DNA of 64,000 bases from Lepidonotus clava (taxonomy: Eukaryota; Annelida; Polychaeta; Phyllodocida; Polynoidae), in assembly GCA_936440205.1 (NCBI GenBank), contig OW387147.1, positions 17,571,629-17,635,628 on the forward strand. The letters are read 5' to 3'. Both the position numbers and the translations under genes were made by a program. The notes under the pieces were generated by a model. The model was not told the origin of the DNA and searched no databases. It worked only from the letters and a program-made list of their open reading frames with translations. Each line of letters starts with the position of its first letter. The first letter of the stretch is position 1. Below, piece after piece: positions 1-12,734 of this stretch.

Positions 1-163
1 ACTTATTTATTTCTACAGGATTAATCGCGAAAGCTGATGAAACGATATGTAACGCCACGACGCAGTCAACATAAGTATTTACCACTTCAGGAACCAAGTT
101 ATTCTGAACACCTTAAATCGCTAGCATAAAAAAGAATCTGACAGAAAAGTAGAGAAATCTTAC

Positions 164-3100
164 CTCCTCCTGCATTTTCCAAAACTCGTAGTCACGCGGG
201 TTCTCTAGATGGCAGTTAAAGACCAACACGTCGGGCAGACGGTCCAGGGTCTTTGTTTGAGTCTGAATAGGGATAAAATAGAGCAATTAAATCCTAACTT
301 GCATAATGTTATAGTTGCAATTCATTTGATAAACATTACAGAAATCATCCTCAAAAGCGTTTCTTCCTTGTTCCCTACATTATGCCATTAACGTTATACC
401 ATTTAATTAAGTCAATTAATTAGGGTAAAAATGTACCTCATACATTTATATGTACATACACAGTGAACTCTTGAACATAATTTCGAAATAAAATCCATTT
501 CAATGGAAATGTACAAGATATCTAAGGCTTTTCATTACGTCAAAATTTATTCAGTATATCAACTATATTACTTAAATATATTATTGTCGAAAAAGATACG
601 AGACGTTAAAAGGTATACTAACACACCATGTGGCCAAACATGCATATAAATATTAGCAGATGCTGTAAACATTTTATCTCTTAGCCAGTAAAACAGTAAA
701 AAATTAACCCTGATACCAACAAACAAAACTCGCTGTGAACATGGCCTAAGATGTCAAAATTGCGTAAAACATCCATTACCCGGTACTCACTCAAATGTTT
801 ATTTACTACACTTTATCATTGTAATATCACCGAAAACCAGGGGCAACCCTAAAGTGATTTACTTAATAAACAATTTAAAAAAAAAACAAAATAAAAACTA
901 ACTACAACAAACAAAGCATGGACTCACATGTGGCTGGTACTTGTCACACTTATTACACCAGGCTTGGGTGACCTGCTGTACCCTGAGCGAAGCGGCCACC
1001 ACCTGCGAGAAGTGATAGAGGATGGGCTCGCGGGGTGTTACGTCCGGATACACCAAGTCGTAGAGCGTAGACGTGATCTGTCGCGACATCTCCTGACCAC
1101 ACCGACAGCGGAACCGGTTGTTGAGTGTGGTACCAAATAGTTGAGTGATGATGGAGTCACGCTGCGGTGAGGGGGCGGTCGGAGGGGGTATGGGTGGGTC
1201 ACTTGGAGAAGGATTCTTGGTGTCTGGGGTTTTACTGTCTGGGTCTGCAGGGGCTGCATCTTCTGAAGGGGTGCTGGTTTAGAAACATAAGCAATATACT
1301 ATTATACGATGATTTCTTTGTTCATTAACCCAAATCCAATCGTTAATATTTCACTAGAATGAAATGAAAAGAGGACAGCGATCTTTGAACAGCTTGAACA
1401 AACCAATGAGGAGAACGACTTTTGTGGACAACTGGGTATCAGCCATAAGCTATTGATGTAGCTTGCCGGGAACCAGTAATAAAGAAAGTTCCTGATGGTA
1501 CCCAAAGATCCAAAAAGGTAATTCTCCTCATTATAAATAAATCTACTGTTTCAAATATTCAAATACTGTTACGATCTAAATATTTCTTTCAGTACTTTTC
1601 ATTTTGTAATGAGTTGTACATAGGTAACTCTGATTTTGTTACTGAATAAAATTTATGCACAAAAAAAATAATTTAAGTACAGGTAAAGATAGAAATATTT
1701 AATATCTTAGCATATCTAATGTATTTTTCAATTACAGAAATAAAAGTCATTCCCGGTCAGTCGGGAGGTTGTTTTTACCTGTCAGAGGTGTTCTCCTGGC
1801 TGTCTGGGGTGGGTGATGGCACGGGCCGAAGGGCGAGTGGTTCTAGGTGTTCAGGCTTGGCCGGCTCTTTGTCCCGTGATGCCTCGACCAATTCCTGAAA
1901 GGCAGGATGCAAATAATTGTACAAAGAAACTCTTAACTTAATATAGGGTGAGAAATATTGCAGATGACGGATATTTAACCCTATTACCATAGGAAAAAAT
2001 ACAATTAACCCATCAGATTATGAGCACGTGTTCAGGTAAAATATACCAATAGATGGGAGTCTTATTATCATTCCTGGTATTCACATATCACTAAAGAACT
2101 ATCTGAGACATAAACAGAGATCGCACTCGTAACTCATGAAGAGGTAGGAAAAGTAGGAATCACTTTTCCTAGTTTTGTTCTAGAAGCAAGAGATGACTGC
2201 AGTAGAATGTACACTTGAATAGAAACCCTAAATAAAAGAATTGTTTGTTACATTGACTCAAAACCTTCCAACATCGTTGGGTAACTAGGCGTCATTTACT
2301 ATATCCATCGAGAAACAAGCTTAATAAATATGATAATATCCGTTGAGCCCACGCCAGACTTACTGAGTGGACTTGTTGAAGGACGAATCTGTTCCAGCTC
2401 TGAATGAGTCTGGCCAGGTTGATTCGGCCCGTTGACTCCTCAGCGTCACCGAGGATGAGGCCCAAGGCGGAGGCCTCGGGAATGGTGCGGAACGCTCGCA
2501 GAAAGTTGTTGGCCTGAAAGAAAGAGGAACGAATGGCAGTGTTTCAGGGTTGCAGTAAATGGCAGTTTCATCATTAGAAATCAATTTCAGTCCGTCAGCC
2601 ATCTGCTGAAACATTCCTGTGAAGTTTCAGAGCACTAGAGAACTTTTAAATTAATGAAAACTTTTTTTTCACCCCGGATTGTTGATAATAAAGTTTTAAT
2701 TTCTGACCCTGCTCTTTGGGTGGTCAAAACTAAAAGAGCACAGGTCGTTTGAAACATAAAACTGCTTAACTTTTAGAATTGTTTCCAATCTACGTAAAAA
2801 TAAGAGAATATGTGATTTTCTTTCTAGGATATTTTTACATGTTAAAGTCCTACAAAACAAATACAATTATACTTGAATAGCTACCTGACAGGTCTTGCCT
2901 TTCTGTGAGTCGAGCATGTGGAATAGGAAGCCGAGCTCACAGCCCAAACAGAACTCCTTATCACAGAGATGGCTCAGCATGGCAGTGCGGAACGGCTCGA
3001 TGAAGTACAACACCTACAAAGAACAACGAATGATAGTTAAGTACGCCAAACTAATAAAATATTGATTATAAATAAAGGCAAACATACACAAATCCTTCTC

Positions 3101-6100
3101 CACATATTAAAGATTTTCTTTAATTGATGAAATGCATGGGTTTCATTACAAATACATACCAATATATCCGATGTTTTGGTTTTATTTGAAATTTATGTAA
3201 ATAACTTTCCCAATAACTTGTTTTACGATATTTTTGGGTGTGATTATCCGATGAAATCGTTACTATTAAAGACTTCAAATCAGAATATTCTGTTGCACGA
3301 ATTGAAAAAAATTATTCTACTACCAAGACAGCCTACCTGAAGCATGGCATTGCAGTAGGCGTTGGGAATGTGGGTTTCTAGACCAGCGAAGTTGGTCTTA
3401 TTGTAATGTCGGAAGTCGAAGTCTTCTACCCCCAACTTCGAGTACTTAATTTCGACTTTACGGTATCGCTTGGGAACAACCAGAAACGGGTCCTCTCCTG
3501 GAAAACGAAAATATCGTGAATTTACAAGAATGTATTTGTAACTTTCTAATGATGAATATGTTTTTTATTTATCTATTTCTTTTTTTATTAATCAAAAATC
3601 AACTTCAGGGTTACCCCTGGTCATCCAGATCATTGCGGTCTATACATATTCTTATCCATATTGTCTTCACCCATAAGTGCCAGAAAAGTCTAATGTCTTT
3701 TCCGCCCAGTGTTTCAGAAAAATCGTCGATTCATCCGTGTATATAGAGATACGGAGTATTTTGTGTTTTCCTTTGCAAAGATTTCCTTTCACCAAATGAC
3801 ATTACCTCTTCCAAGCGGGGAGTCGGGCACACTTGGTTTCCGACTTCGGTTGGACAGTTTGATTTTGTAGGGGATCTGGTTCCTACGGCGAGTTCCAGGA
3901 TTTGGTGCGTATCCTATATTCTGAACCACCTTCATCGTCCTCAGAATCTCTGCATCTATCGGTATCGTCTTTCTATAAAACAAATACAAAAAAACAAGAA
4001 CATGTACAATGCATGTCGAGGTATCGACTACATAAAATCTTACGGAATCATTTCTTTTCTATGATTCTGAATCAAATATCTCGCCAAGTGCGACAGCAGA
4101 ATGTGGCTGAGTGATATCAAGGGTAACTCACAAATATCTTGATTCTCAAAAATCGTATTAAAGAATCAACCAAAATGAAAACGTCCTACGTGATAACTGC
4201 GAACTCACTCTTTTACTGTGCTGCGGTTTTCCTTTAAAATCCTCGCCAACTCTGTGTCCTTTTTTACTTCATAAAAAAAATGAAGATATAATACCTTTCA
4301 TATTCTACATATGTCCATGAAATTTTGAATCCATCTGAGCAACAATTTGTCTGCTTTCATAAAATATGTTGAGCATTCTGTCACGAAATGGCGGTTATTA
4401 GATCTTAAAATATACATTGATGAAGGCCTTTAAAAATTGTCGGTTTAATTTAATATAAATCTCAAACTTTCACCTTAGTCAATCTCTGAGATGTTTTTTT
4501 TGTCTTTGAGTTGGGCTTTTGTAAGTTACAACACGATGATTTACATAACATTATGCTTTAGTAATATTTTTTTTTTGCCATGGAGCAGTAGGCTGTGCAC
4601 CAATCAAACTAGATCCCTTGATCCAGGCACTCACAGCGGTAGCTTCACAAAACCAAAGTTAACACATTTGCCTGGTTTCACGCATGCTATGCTTCAATAA
4701 TCGGTACCTGTGGGCGCGTTGACAGAGCTCGAGCGGCCAGTCGGAGAGCAGCTTGCCGTTGGTCGGGTACTGCATGGGGATGATGGAGAGAGGGGCCAGC
4801 TCGTCCGCCATGGGCATCGGGGCCAGGTGCTCCTCCTGGGGGAAGCAAATGATGGGGCCGCGATTAACCGAGAATTGTTCTGAGGGCAATTTTGGCTGAA
4901 GTCAGGCCATGGGATATCCAGCAAACAGTGCTTTTTGAGAAGACTATAACCCCTGTAAGTAATCTCCTGATGAAGTTCGAAGCAAAACTGTGATTCTATA
5001 TTATGTAAGGAGCGGCACACAGATACCGAGGAGAATAAACTTAATCCTCCTCTTAAGGCAGTTTATCCACTCTTAAGCCGCCTGTTATCAATCCCTATTT
5101 TCTTATACTACTCTCTCAAATCCAAACAGCAATATTTATCTTTGTAAAAAAAAAACAACTTTCTTTCTAAAGAAACACTTCGTTATACTACTGAGTGATA
5201 GCTGCCATCTCACATTTCTATACTAACGAAGAGTTTCCCACAATTCTACATTTACATAAAAAGTATTATTGGGTATGTTTTACAGCATAACCAGGACTAT
5301 ATCTTATCCAGACTGAAATCTATCCATCCTACTTCTAATTCTATCCAGGTACTTACATGTGTGAACTCAGTCTCCTCAGAGAAGGCGTTGAACATAGCGT
5401 GTTCATCCCCGGTAAAGAGATGTAAGCAGCCCGAGGCGTCCCCGAAGGCCATGGCCTGGTAGGACGTGCTGATGTCGAAGGACGTGATGGGCGACCCGTC
5501 CGTGTGCACCTGGTACATCATCATAGAGCCTGGCGTCATGGCCCCCTGCTCCAGGAGGCGGAACTGACCCGACTGGGGGGAGGAGAAGGAACAGGAATAA
5601 ATCAGGAAAGCTGTTGTTTAATTTGTCTTTGTTAGAGATTCAAGATGCAGACCATGGATGAGGTACATTCAAAGAGTATATTTCAAAATGTCTCTAGAAC
5701 ATTAAATTAGTACATATCAACTCTAGTATATATACCTTTATCCTATTACTATATATTTAAGATATCCTATATAAGGCAATTTGCTGCACATGTATAGACC
5801 TCGTGCACTTGTGGTCACGTGACCACTTTTTGGTGATCACTAAGGCACAGGGATTGTTTTTTATGACTCAGTGAAATCATTCTAAGGATATTTGGTGAAA
5901 TAATACATTTTAAATCCTTAAAAACTGCAAATAATAATGATAACAAAGTGATCACCAATATGGCGGCCAGGTCATTTTGCCAGTTGTGACGTCATGTACA
6001 CAACGTCTATATGTTACTTGAATTATTAAGATTGTTTTATCAGAACGGATCGAATTTATTCTCACTTTGGTTTATCTATGTCCCCTTAATATTTGTTTAA

Positions 6101-9053
6101 ACATTTTTGGTAATTTGCATGACAGATGGTCTAGGTAATTCTGAAAATACAACAAATTATTTCAGGACCAGAAGCCTACCTGTGAGACGACACAGATGCG
6201 GTCTGAGTAGGTGGGTACAAAGCGCAGGAACATGGGTTCTATGGGCGACTGCATAGGGGTCATGGCCCGCATGACACGTAGGTCGTATACCATGAGGAAC
6301 CGGTCCACGGTCAGACTGCCCATTCTGTGGGAATAAAGTTAAGAGAGAATACAGCATGGGAATTCTATCAAACGATTTGAATAATGGGTTGAAGAAACTA
6401 TCTTGCTGACGGTATGAATATTGAATTAAACAATCAAGCGCTCTTATGTCGACTTTTTCCAAAGTAACTTTATTCTATCTTTATTCTAATAATGGTTTCT
6501 ATCATGCACTGCATGAAGTAACATCCTCTCATTATGTGAACCTCCTATCTTTTTTGGCCTATATACATTAGAGAAAATTAAAACAGGGAGATAGAAAACT
6601 ATTTATACACTAGTACAGGAAGAGATCGAGGACCTGGTTATAAATTTGGAGGCCTTCAATGTCCATCGACATTTATAATGCTTAGCTCAAGCTTTTTGTT
6701 CAAGGACGCACCTGCTGGCAAAGCCGCAGGTGATGAGTTGGTTGCCGTGGACGTCAAAGTCGGACAGGGTACCGGAGTGGGCCTCCAGTTTGTGGACGGG
6801 TTTTAACGAGTCGGGGTCCAGCAGGTTCACCTGAAGAAATAGTGGGCTATATGTTCACACTCGTATTTTCCAGAGAGACATGAACTGATGAATGACACAT
6901 TAAAACCATAATTCGATGACAGAAACTTTTCTAGTTTAGCGCAGTTCTTTTCTCAGTGGAAAAGAGGGAAAGATATCAACAATAAGTGAAAACCATAGAG
7001 ATACATCTTCTATATGTCTATGGTGAAAACGTACTTTTGTTTTTGTTATTTGGACCAAACTATTCATATTGAAGTAATGGATTACGTTTATCGGTCCCTT
7101 TTAAGTGTATTATCAAGATTAGTGAATCACGATAACCTGTCCCAAAAAGTAGTACTGCCATTGCAAATTAACTTCAAGAGGGATTGTTAGGCGGAAATAC
7201 TTTTTGCAACAGATGGACTCACATACTATATATCATGAGATGCTATTTATAACAAAACTGATTAGTGACTGATTTAACTTATCAGTTACAATAATATTAT
7301 GTTACCTTTCCTGCGGTGTCGCCGGCACAGACGTAGGAGTGGGAGGGCCTGAGGATGGCACAGCCGATCTCACTAATCTCAGCGCTCGCCACCACCCCCT
7401 GTGTCTCCAGGTCCAGGAGGGCCAGCTTAGGCTGGTGACCAGCGAGCAGAACGCTGGTCGGCGACGTCAGCAGCATGCACTGCATCTCTGTCATCTGCTC
7501 ATCACTACGTCATCGATATAAAGAATGGTGTTACTAAGTTATTGAGTATGTTGGTTTTTTATACTCTCCAAAAGTTGTCATGTATGGTGTATGATTAAAG
7601 TGCAAGTACTTGTGCAAAGACTCCAAATGTGTAATGTCTTTTATAAAACTATCCAAGTTCACATACTTATTTTCCACGAAAACATTCCCTTGGCCAAAGC
7701 TACTAGGTAATACAGGGATGTAATTTAGGTACAATAACTAATAGTAAAGGTATGGACGGCATCTTTATCAAACTGAAATATTTCCAATACCAGCAGAAGA
7801 AAAATATAACTGAAGAAATAAAATCTCACCCACATGGTAGTATTACCGACAGGAGCATACCAAAAGATGCACATAATCTTCGAGGAAAAACGCAGCAAAT
7901 AGAAAATGAAACCTGTTAAGATTTTCTTTTTCATTTTCCTGAGCTTTCATTTTTAAGCTTGTCACAGAAGGGAGTAGCACTTACCTGTAGTTGAACATTC
8001 TCCGGCCGAGCTTGGAGTTACACCTGAGGGTGTCGGCCGTCAGACACAGGACGTTGGAGCCGTAGGTGTGCACCTGACGGATCTCGTTAGTGGCGTGTGC
8101 CTGGAAGGACGTGTACTTCTGCATGCCCAGCCCATAATAGGACGTTACGTGACCCTGGGAAAGGAAGAATGAAATAAAAAATTTGAAGTATACAGAAGAT
8201 AGATATCCGGCGAAACAAATAAAAAAGTGCTGTAAAATTATTTTGACTTCGTCTCTAGGCTGGATTTAACTTGGGGTTAAAAGTCGGAGGCTATTTGAGG
8301 CGATGTTTTTTTTTCTATTTGTTTTCCCGTATCTGAGATTAGACATCATCAACTAGTAAGTATTATGTATGTGTCATTAATGTTATCCCCATTTCGTTTT
8401 GGCTAGTTGTCATTCGATGTGATCATTTAAATCCTAGGTGGTTGAGTTTTTTTATTCGTTTTTATATTACTCCTTTGCCAATTCACTACCTTAGATGAAG
8501 TGGTATTTTCTACATTCAGATTTCACAAGATTTATGCCAACGTTATGAACTTACCCCTCCGTTACCGTTCCATAGCAGCTCCTCCTGGCCGTCAAAGGCC
8601 ACTGATGAGACGGCAAAACGGTCCCCTCCATCGACGACCACACTGTGGATCTCATGGTACTCGCCTTCCATACGAGGGGCCTCCATATGGGGGTCGGCAT
8701 ACACATCGCCCTAAAAAAAATTCCCCAGGTTTAGAAATAACTTTTTAACGTTGACAAGACAAGATGAGGTTTTGATGTAGGTAAGATTAGATTTATTTTT
8801 CTTGCGAACCTGGTTAATGACGTCATTTTCTAGACCTAATTTTTCTAAATCCCTATTTAGATTCCTTCAATTATTATAGCGAATTGTGAAATAATACCTG
8901 ATTGAATAAGTGTAAGAATGGAATTTTATCAAACTTCATCGGAATGTCAACATTTCTGATCTTGCCTACCTGATAACCGTGGAGATCGGGAGGTGCCGTC
9001 ATAAGACCATTCTGGTCGGTTAACATCGGGTCGGGACCCGGGATGTAATTCAT
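164..9053 (-). CDS. PAN2: PAN2, poly(A)-nuclease deadenylation complex catalytic subunit (3' part outside window)
   Basis: PAN2 pairs with PAN3 in the cytoplasm and shortens mRNA poly(A) tails. Fifteen coding exons: 9053-8970, 8710-8555, 8154-7985, 7504-7306, 6830-6712, 6324-6180, 5572-5357, 4835-4708, 3972-3806, 3497-3337, 3013-2885, 2513-2364, 1894-1779, 1273-928 and 262-164. All junctions are GT-AG and the phases join into 795 open codons. Residues 1-405 form the WD40 propeller (e.g. [19 protein letters not shown]), about 406-515 the PAN3-binding linker ([16 protein letters not shown]), and from about 490 the ubiquitin-hydrolase-like domain ([24 protein letters not shown]). The exonuclease domain must lie left of base 1. 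An acceptor at 9060 directly before the start codon shows an upstream untranslated exon, which I could not place. Residues of about 609-690 are a Pro/Ser/Thr-rich insertion, longer than I recall in vertebrates. Confidence 0.97.
1406..1531. mobile_element. Hairpin MITE, copy 1 (PAN2 intron)
   Basis: The two ends are inverted copies: AATGAGGAGAACGACTTTTG at the left, and the complement AATGAGGAGAATTACCTTTT at the right. The inner arms (ACTGGGTATC against GGTACCC) extend the palindrome to about 35 bp per arm. There is no coding capacity. A better preserved copy lies at 20266-20422, downstream of MIOS. The superfamily cannot be called because the target duplication merges into the palindrome. Confidence 0.75.
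2128..2215. repeat. Dispersed GTAGGAAAAGTAGGA repeat, copy A
   Basis: A short copy in a PAN2 intron with GGTAGGAAAAGTAGGAA followed by CCTAGTTTTGTTCTAGAAGC. Longer related copies lie at 34300-34562 and 50150-50397. Its class is unknown. Confidence 0.5.
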
Positions 9054-9845
9054 TGTTCACTGAAAAAATAATGGTTGGTTAGTGGGGGTTATATAGCACT
9101 ATATCAACATCTATGGTCGCATCACAACGAGAAGGTTTGAGAATTTTGCCTCTGATGATTAGTTCTATGAATTAAACACATAGATCTACGAGAAGATAGA
9201 GACAATAAACCCTACACATTTACCATAGACAGGGCTCTACACACAACAGCCGCTGATGCAAAAAAAAGGCAATGCATTCACGATAAGCTTTATTTAGAGT
9301 TAGACATAACTAAACTTAGCAGGACTAAGGCACAACATTTCTGTTTCACAAATCGAGAATGAAGCCTAATTATCAATTGATTAACCAACATAAGATCTAC
9401 CAGTAGACGTTTTTTTTTTTTTTTAATCTATAACGTCTATAACTTTTTAAACGGACTTCATTCGGTAAAATGGACCATGGTGGATCTAAGCCTAAATCAG
9501 ATCATTCAGGAATGTATAGATCTACAGTATACAGCCCCGACTTCGAATCCACTCGTAGATCTAAATGGATTGGGGCATCTATATTAATTTGATAACACCA
9601 AGGACGATACCTTGGCTTATAAGTGATACCCCACATGATACCCCAGCCAGTCACTGATACCGGGCTGACCAGTCCAGGCCTCACCAAATCCAGCGTCCTG
9701 GGTGTCCTGTCCACCCCCATAAAGGCCCAGGACACCCAGAAAGGACCCTGTTGGTGTCCTGTAGATACCCTACAAATCATACCCTGTTAACATAGGTAAG
9801 AGAATGGGACCCACAAGTTTATGTATAGGACACCCGCAAGTCATA

Positions 9846-9872
9846 GGCTGGGTGTCCATGTGACACCCAGCC
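9846..9872. repeat. Perfect 11-bp stem hairpin
   Basis: GGCTGGGTGTC, a 5-base loop, then its exact complement GACACCCAGCC. Further GGTGTCCTG and AGGACACCC motifs are scattered at 9690-9840, so this may be the end of a degenerate repeat. Confidence 0.6.
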
Positions 9873-9984
9873 ATTTTAAAATTCCATGAGCCCTCTCAGT
9901 CATGTTTCATGATTTTAACTTCATACCAAGTGCCGGGCAATACAGTAACCACTGCCATTGTTTTTGGTGTGACTTAGCAAATGT

Positions 9985-10056
9985 TAGACCCCACAACCTC
10001 CCAGACTTGACGCTGGCAATCTACCCACTCATCTCCCTGAGCTACCCCGGTACCGT
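9985..10056 (-). mobile_element. tRNA-derived SINE head (degenerate)
   Basis: On the minus strand GGGGTAGCTCAGGGAGATGA resembles a polymerase III A box and GGTTGTGGGGTC, about 45 bases on, resembles a B box, in the spacing of a tRNA. The sequence does not fold into a clean cloverleaf and continues without a CCA end into a non-tRNA body (towards about 9880). That fits a SINE rather than a tRNA gene. Confidence 0.55.
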
Positions 10057-10146
10057 AATAAGTCTGGTCTCCCCATTGCTATGAACGGCAAGGGGCTGCT
10101 GCAGACACATTCTTTGCTGCAGGCTTCCAAAGGAACCCTTATCCGG

Positions 10147-10426
10147 GTGTGGCATCTCTGCTGGTGCACCATCTCGGCTGGCGCCTGTTGGCATGCCATT
10201 GGCCATTGGCCAATGCAAATAACCTTGACAGGTGCCCCCTCCACAAACTGTGTAGATATAGTAGGGAGGAGTTAACCTTTTAGGTACGAATCCTTAATAT
10301 GTAAAAGATGAGAGGGATATATATTTAGGTTGCTACCTGTTAGTCTACAACTTGATACCCATTACAACTCCCATTGAGGCTAGAAAATGCCAGTGGAGAT
10401 GATGCACCAGCGGAGATGCCATACCC
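10147..10426. repeat. 36-bp inverted repeat with 208-bp spacer
   Basis: The sequence at 10147-10182 (GTGTGGCATCTCTGCTGGTG and on) is nearly the reverse complement of 10391-10426, with about four mismatches. It may be the inner or terminal repeats of a decayed DNA element; no target duplication is evident. Confidence 0.5.
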
Positions 10427-12339
10427 CCTAGTCGCTTCTGATAACGCAATAATCATCACTCTGAGTATAGCACGTAATGAAACAAGAAGCAAATCACACT
10501 ACCAATAGCTTCTGATTGCTACGAAATCATCGCTACCATCCTAGAGCTCTGGGAAGGGTCATTTACATACGATCTGCACTCTGATTGGCTGGCTGTCAGA
10601 GTTGGTTATAATAAAAATGGACAATATAGCAGTATAATCGACATGATGAGGGCTACCCTATGGTCAAAATTAGCTCATCTATATCATAAGAGGTAGCTGA
10701 CATTATCTGTATTACATAGAACAACTTTGACATGAGTTCGAATTGAAAAAGTAGTTCCGGCCATAACGTTTTTCAAACATTCATAACAATATAACAATAT
10801 GATTATATCAAGTTTTCTTTCACTTGCTATGATTTATCTGTTCATAGATAACACATATGAATCGAAACATACATCCAAATGATGGTAATACATTTCGCAT
10901 GACCGAACGAACTTGGAACTATGTTTTCGCGGAGGCATACGGGCCAAATAACCGTGCGTATGAAGTCGGGCAGCTTAGCCGACCCGTGAGTCGGCTAGGC
11001 CCACAGAGATGGTTTCACGGTAGGCCGACTGGTGCGGAAAGGAGCTCTTTAGTACAGTTTGGAAGCAAATGACTATCAAAGTTCCGATCGTTGGAACGAT
11101 CGATGTTCGCCCTTAACATAACAATGGACATTTCATTGTGTTTGAAAGGTACTTAAATGAAATGTCAATATATCTAATGTATGTAATCTATAGCAATGGT
11201 GTACCTCAATAAACTGAAGGCCTTCCTACAACCAGAAGGCTATATGGGCTATGAGTAGTGACCACCACCACCACTCCAGCTGTCACACATAACTCAGGGA
11301 GGGGCTTAGGAGTACTAGGTCACCTGCACCCACCCACATGCAGGTGACAGTGGAGGTCCTAATGTGGAGGGGTGAGGTTGATTGGCTCAAATACTGGTTA
11401 TGTAACCCACTTCTGGCTTCTCAAACTGCACCCTCCCCCACCCCCACTCCTTGAACTGAGTTCAAGGAGTGGAGGAGTTCAAGGCCTGCCCACTCAATTA
11501 CACTTGATGCACACTAATTGTCCTTGCTTACAAATGCATGCCGGTGGACAAAGGCCTGTAGCTACTTGTATGTAAGATTGTGTAACCGGGCAATCAGATC
11601 AAAGCCCAAATACCTACAAAAGACATGACTGATTGAGTGAGCCCTTCCCATAAGCTACAATACTAAAAACTATAATTAAGGGCTCACAAAAAAGGCTATA
11701 GTGGGAGCGAGTATTGTAGCACTCCCCGGGCTACATTGCTGGGGGAAAAGACCCAGGCGATCACTGGGATTGGCGGTTGTTGACAAATGACCAGACAATG
11801 CAACTTTTAGGTTAAATAAAGTTTATTTAGATAACTCATTTGTTACAATAATACTCCAACTCCAAGTAGATCTAAATAAACAAACCAATTACAAAATGGT
11901 TTACAAATATCTGACAATATTTCCATAATAGTTCTGAACCAGAATATAAAATACTAGGTTACAGAATAAAGTTTACAAAATACCCTTTGACAAAAGGGCA
12001 AATACCGTTTAATAAAAAGGCCAAATACCAAGTCTGCTTTAGGGGAAACTGCCAACTTCTAAACTTGTGGGGCAAAACATTAACTCAAAGCCCAAGCTAA
12101 GAAGTTAATAAAACTCACCTAGTCCTAAAAAGAACTAGGTATAACTTTCCCAGTCTAAAAAGACATAGGCAAAACAGGCCACCACAAAGTCTCACAAACA
12201 ACCAGGGTTACCTTCCCAGGTCAGAACCCTATGCCAGCCAACCAGGCTATAACACCAGAGTGAGACAAATCCAGTCTAAAACTCTGCCCCTCAGTGTCCC
12301 CTATATCTAACCAGAACACAGACCCGGTAGAGAGCACCC

Positions 12340-12560
12340 TGCTCTGATTGGTCCATTCAGGAGGGAAAGCTGGCTTCCTATTGGTCAGAAAAGGAGTGCT
12401 CTGATTGGCTTGTTCAGACCGTCCGGAAGTCGGCCGCCGAGTCCGGGGACTTGGCTGACGGGCCGGGCTGGCGGGGAGGCCCGTGAACATCGCGGCTCAG
12501 CCCCCTGCAGGCCTCTGCTCGCCGATCGGCCTGTCTCGGCGCACTACAGTATTACTGTGT
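12340..12560. promoter_or_regulatory. Candidate CpG-rich promoter with three CCAAT boxes and an ETS site
   Basis: Three ATTGG motifs (CCAAT on the minus strand) lie at 12346, 12380 and 12404, in contexts typical of NF-Y sites (CTGATTGGTCC, TATTGGTCAG, CTGATTGGCT). CCGGAAGT follows at 12423, then a CpG-rich stretch. The minus-strand CCAAT orientation would suit the untranslated PAN2 exon, but plus-strand use or a solo transposon promoter is not excluded. Confidence 0.4.
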
Positions 12561-12717
12561 TATGCGACACAACGGGGACAATGCAGAGATGCAACACCGG
12601 GTAACCATTGGGGTCCCCATCCCGAATCACCATGGCGTGGGGTTATCAGGCCCTAGATAGATCTAGGCCTAGCCTTAGATCTACATAGAGTTGGAATATG
12701 ACTAACGATGTGAACTT

Positions 12718-12734
12718 CCCCCCCCCCCCCCCCC
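12718..12734. repeat. Poly-C run of 17 bases
   Basis: Uninterrupted homopolymer. Its length is likely to vary between alleles or to be miscalled. Confidence 0.9.

Noticed and set aside
5297-5539. Single-exon minus-strand proteins in the PAN2 region
   Set aside because: These are parts of PAN2 exons running into introns; the spliced model explains them.
9985-10056. Functional tRNA gene on the minus strand
   Set aside because: The A and B boxes are degenerate and the acceptor and T arms do not pair cleanly; the sequence continues like a SINE body.
10857-11072. 71-codon frame upstream of RPA3 as a small gene
   Set aside because: No start context, splice site or family resemblance; a chance frame in the spacer.
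12718-12734. C-run and other homopolymers (49320, 52461, 52984) as functional tracts
   Set aside because: Isolated homopolymers with no associated motif; common slippage products and sequencing-error spots.
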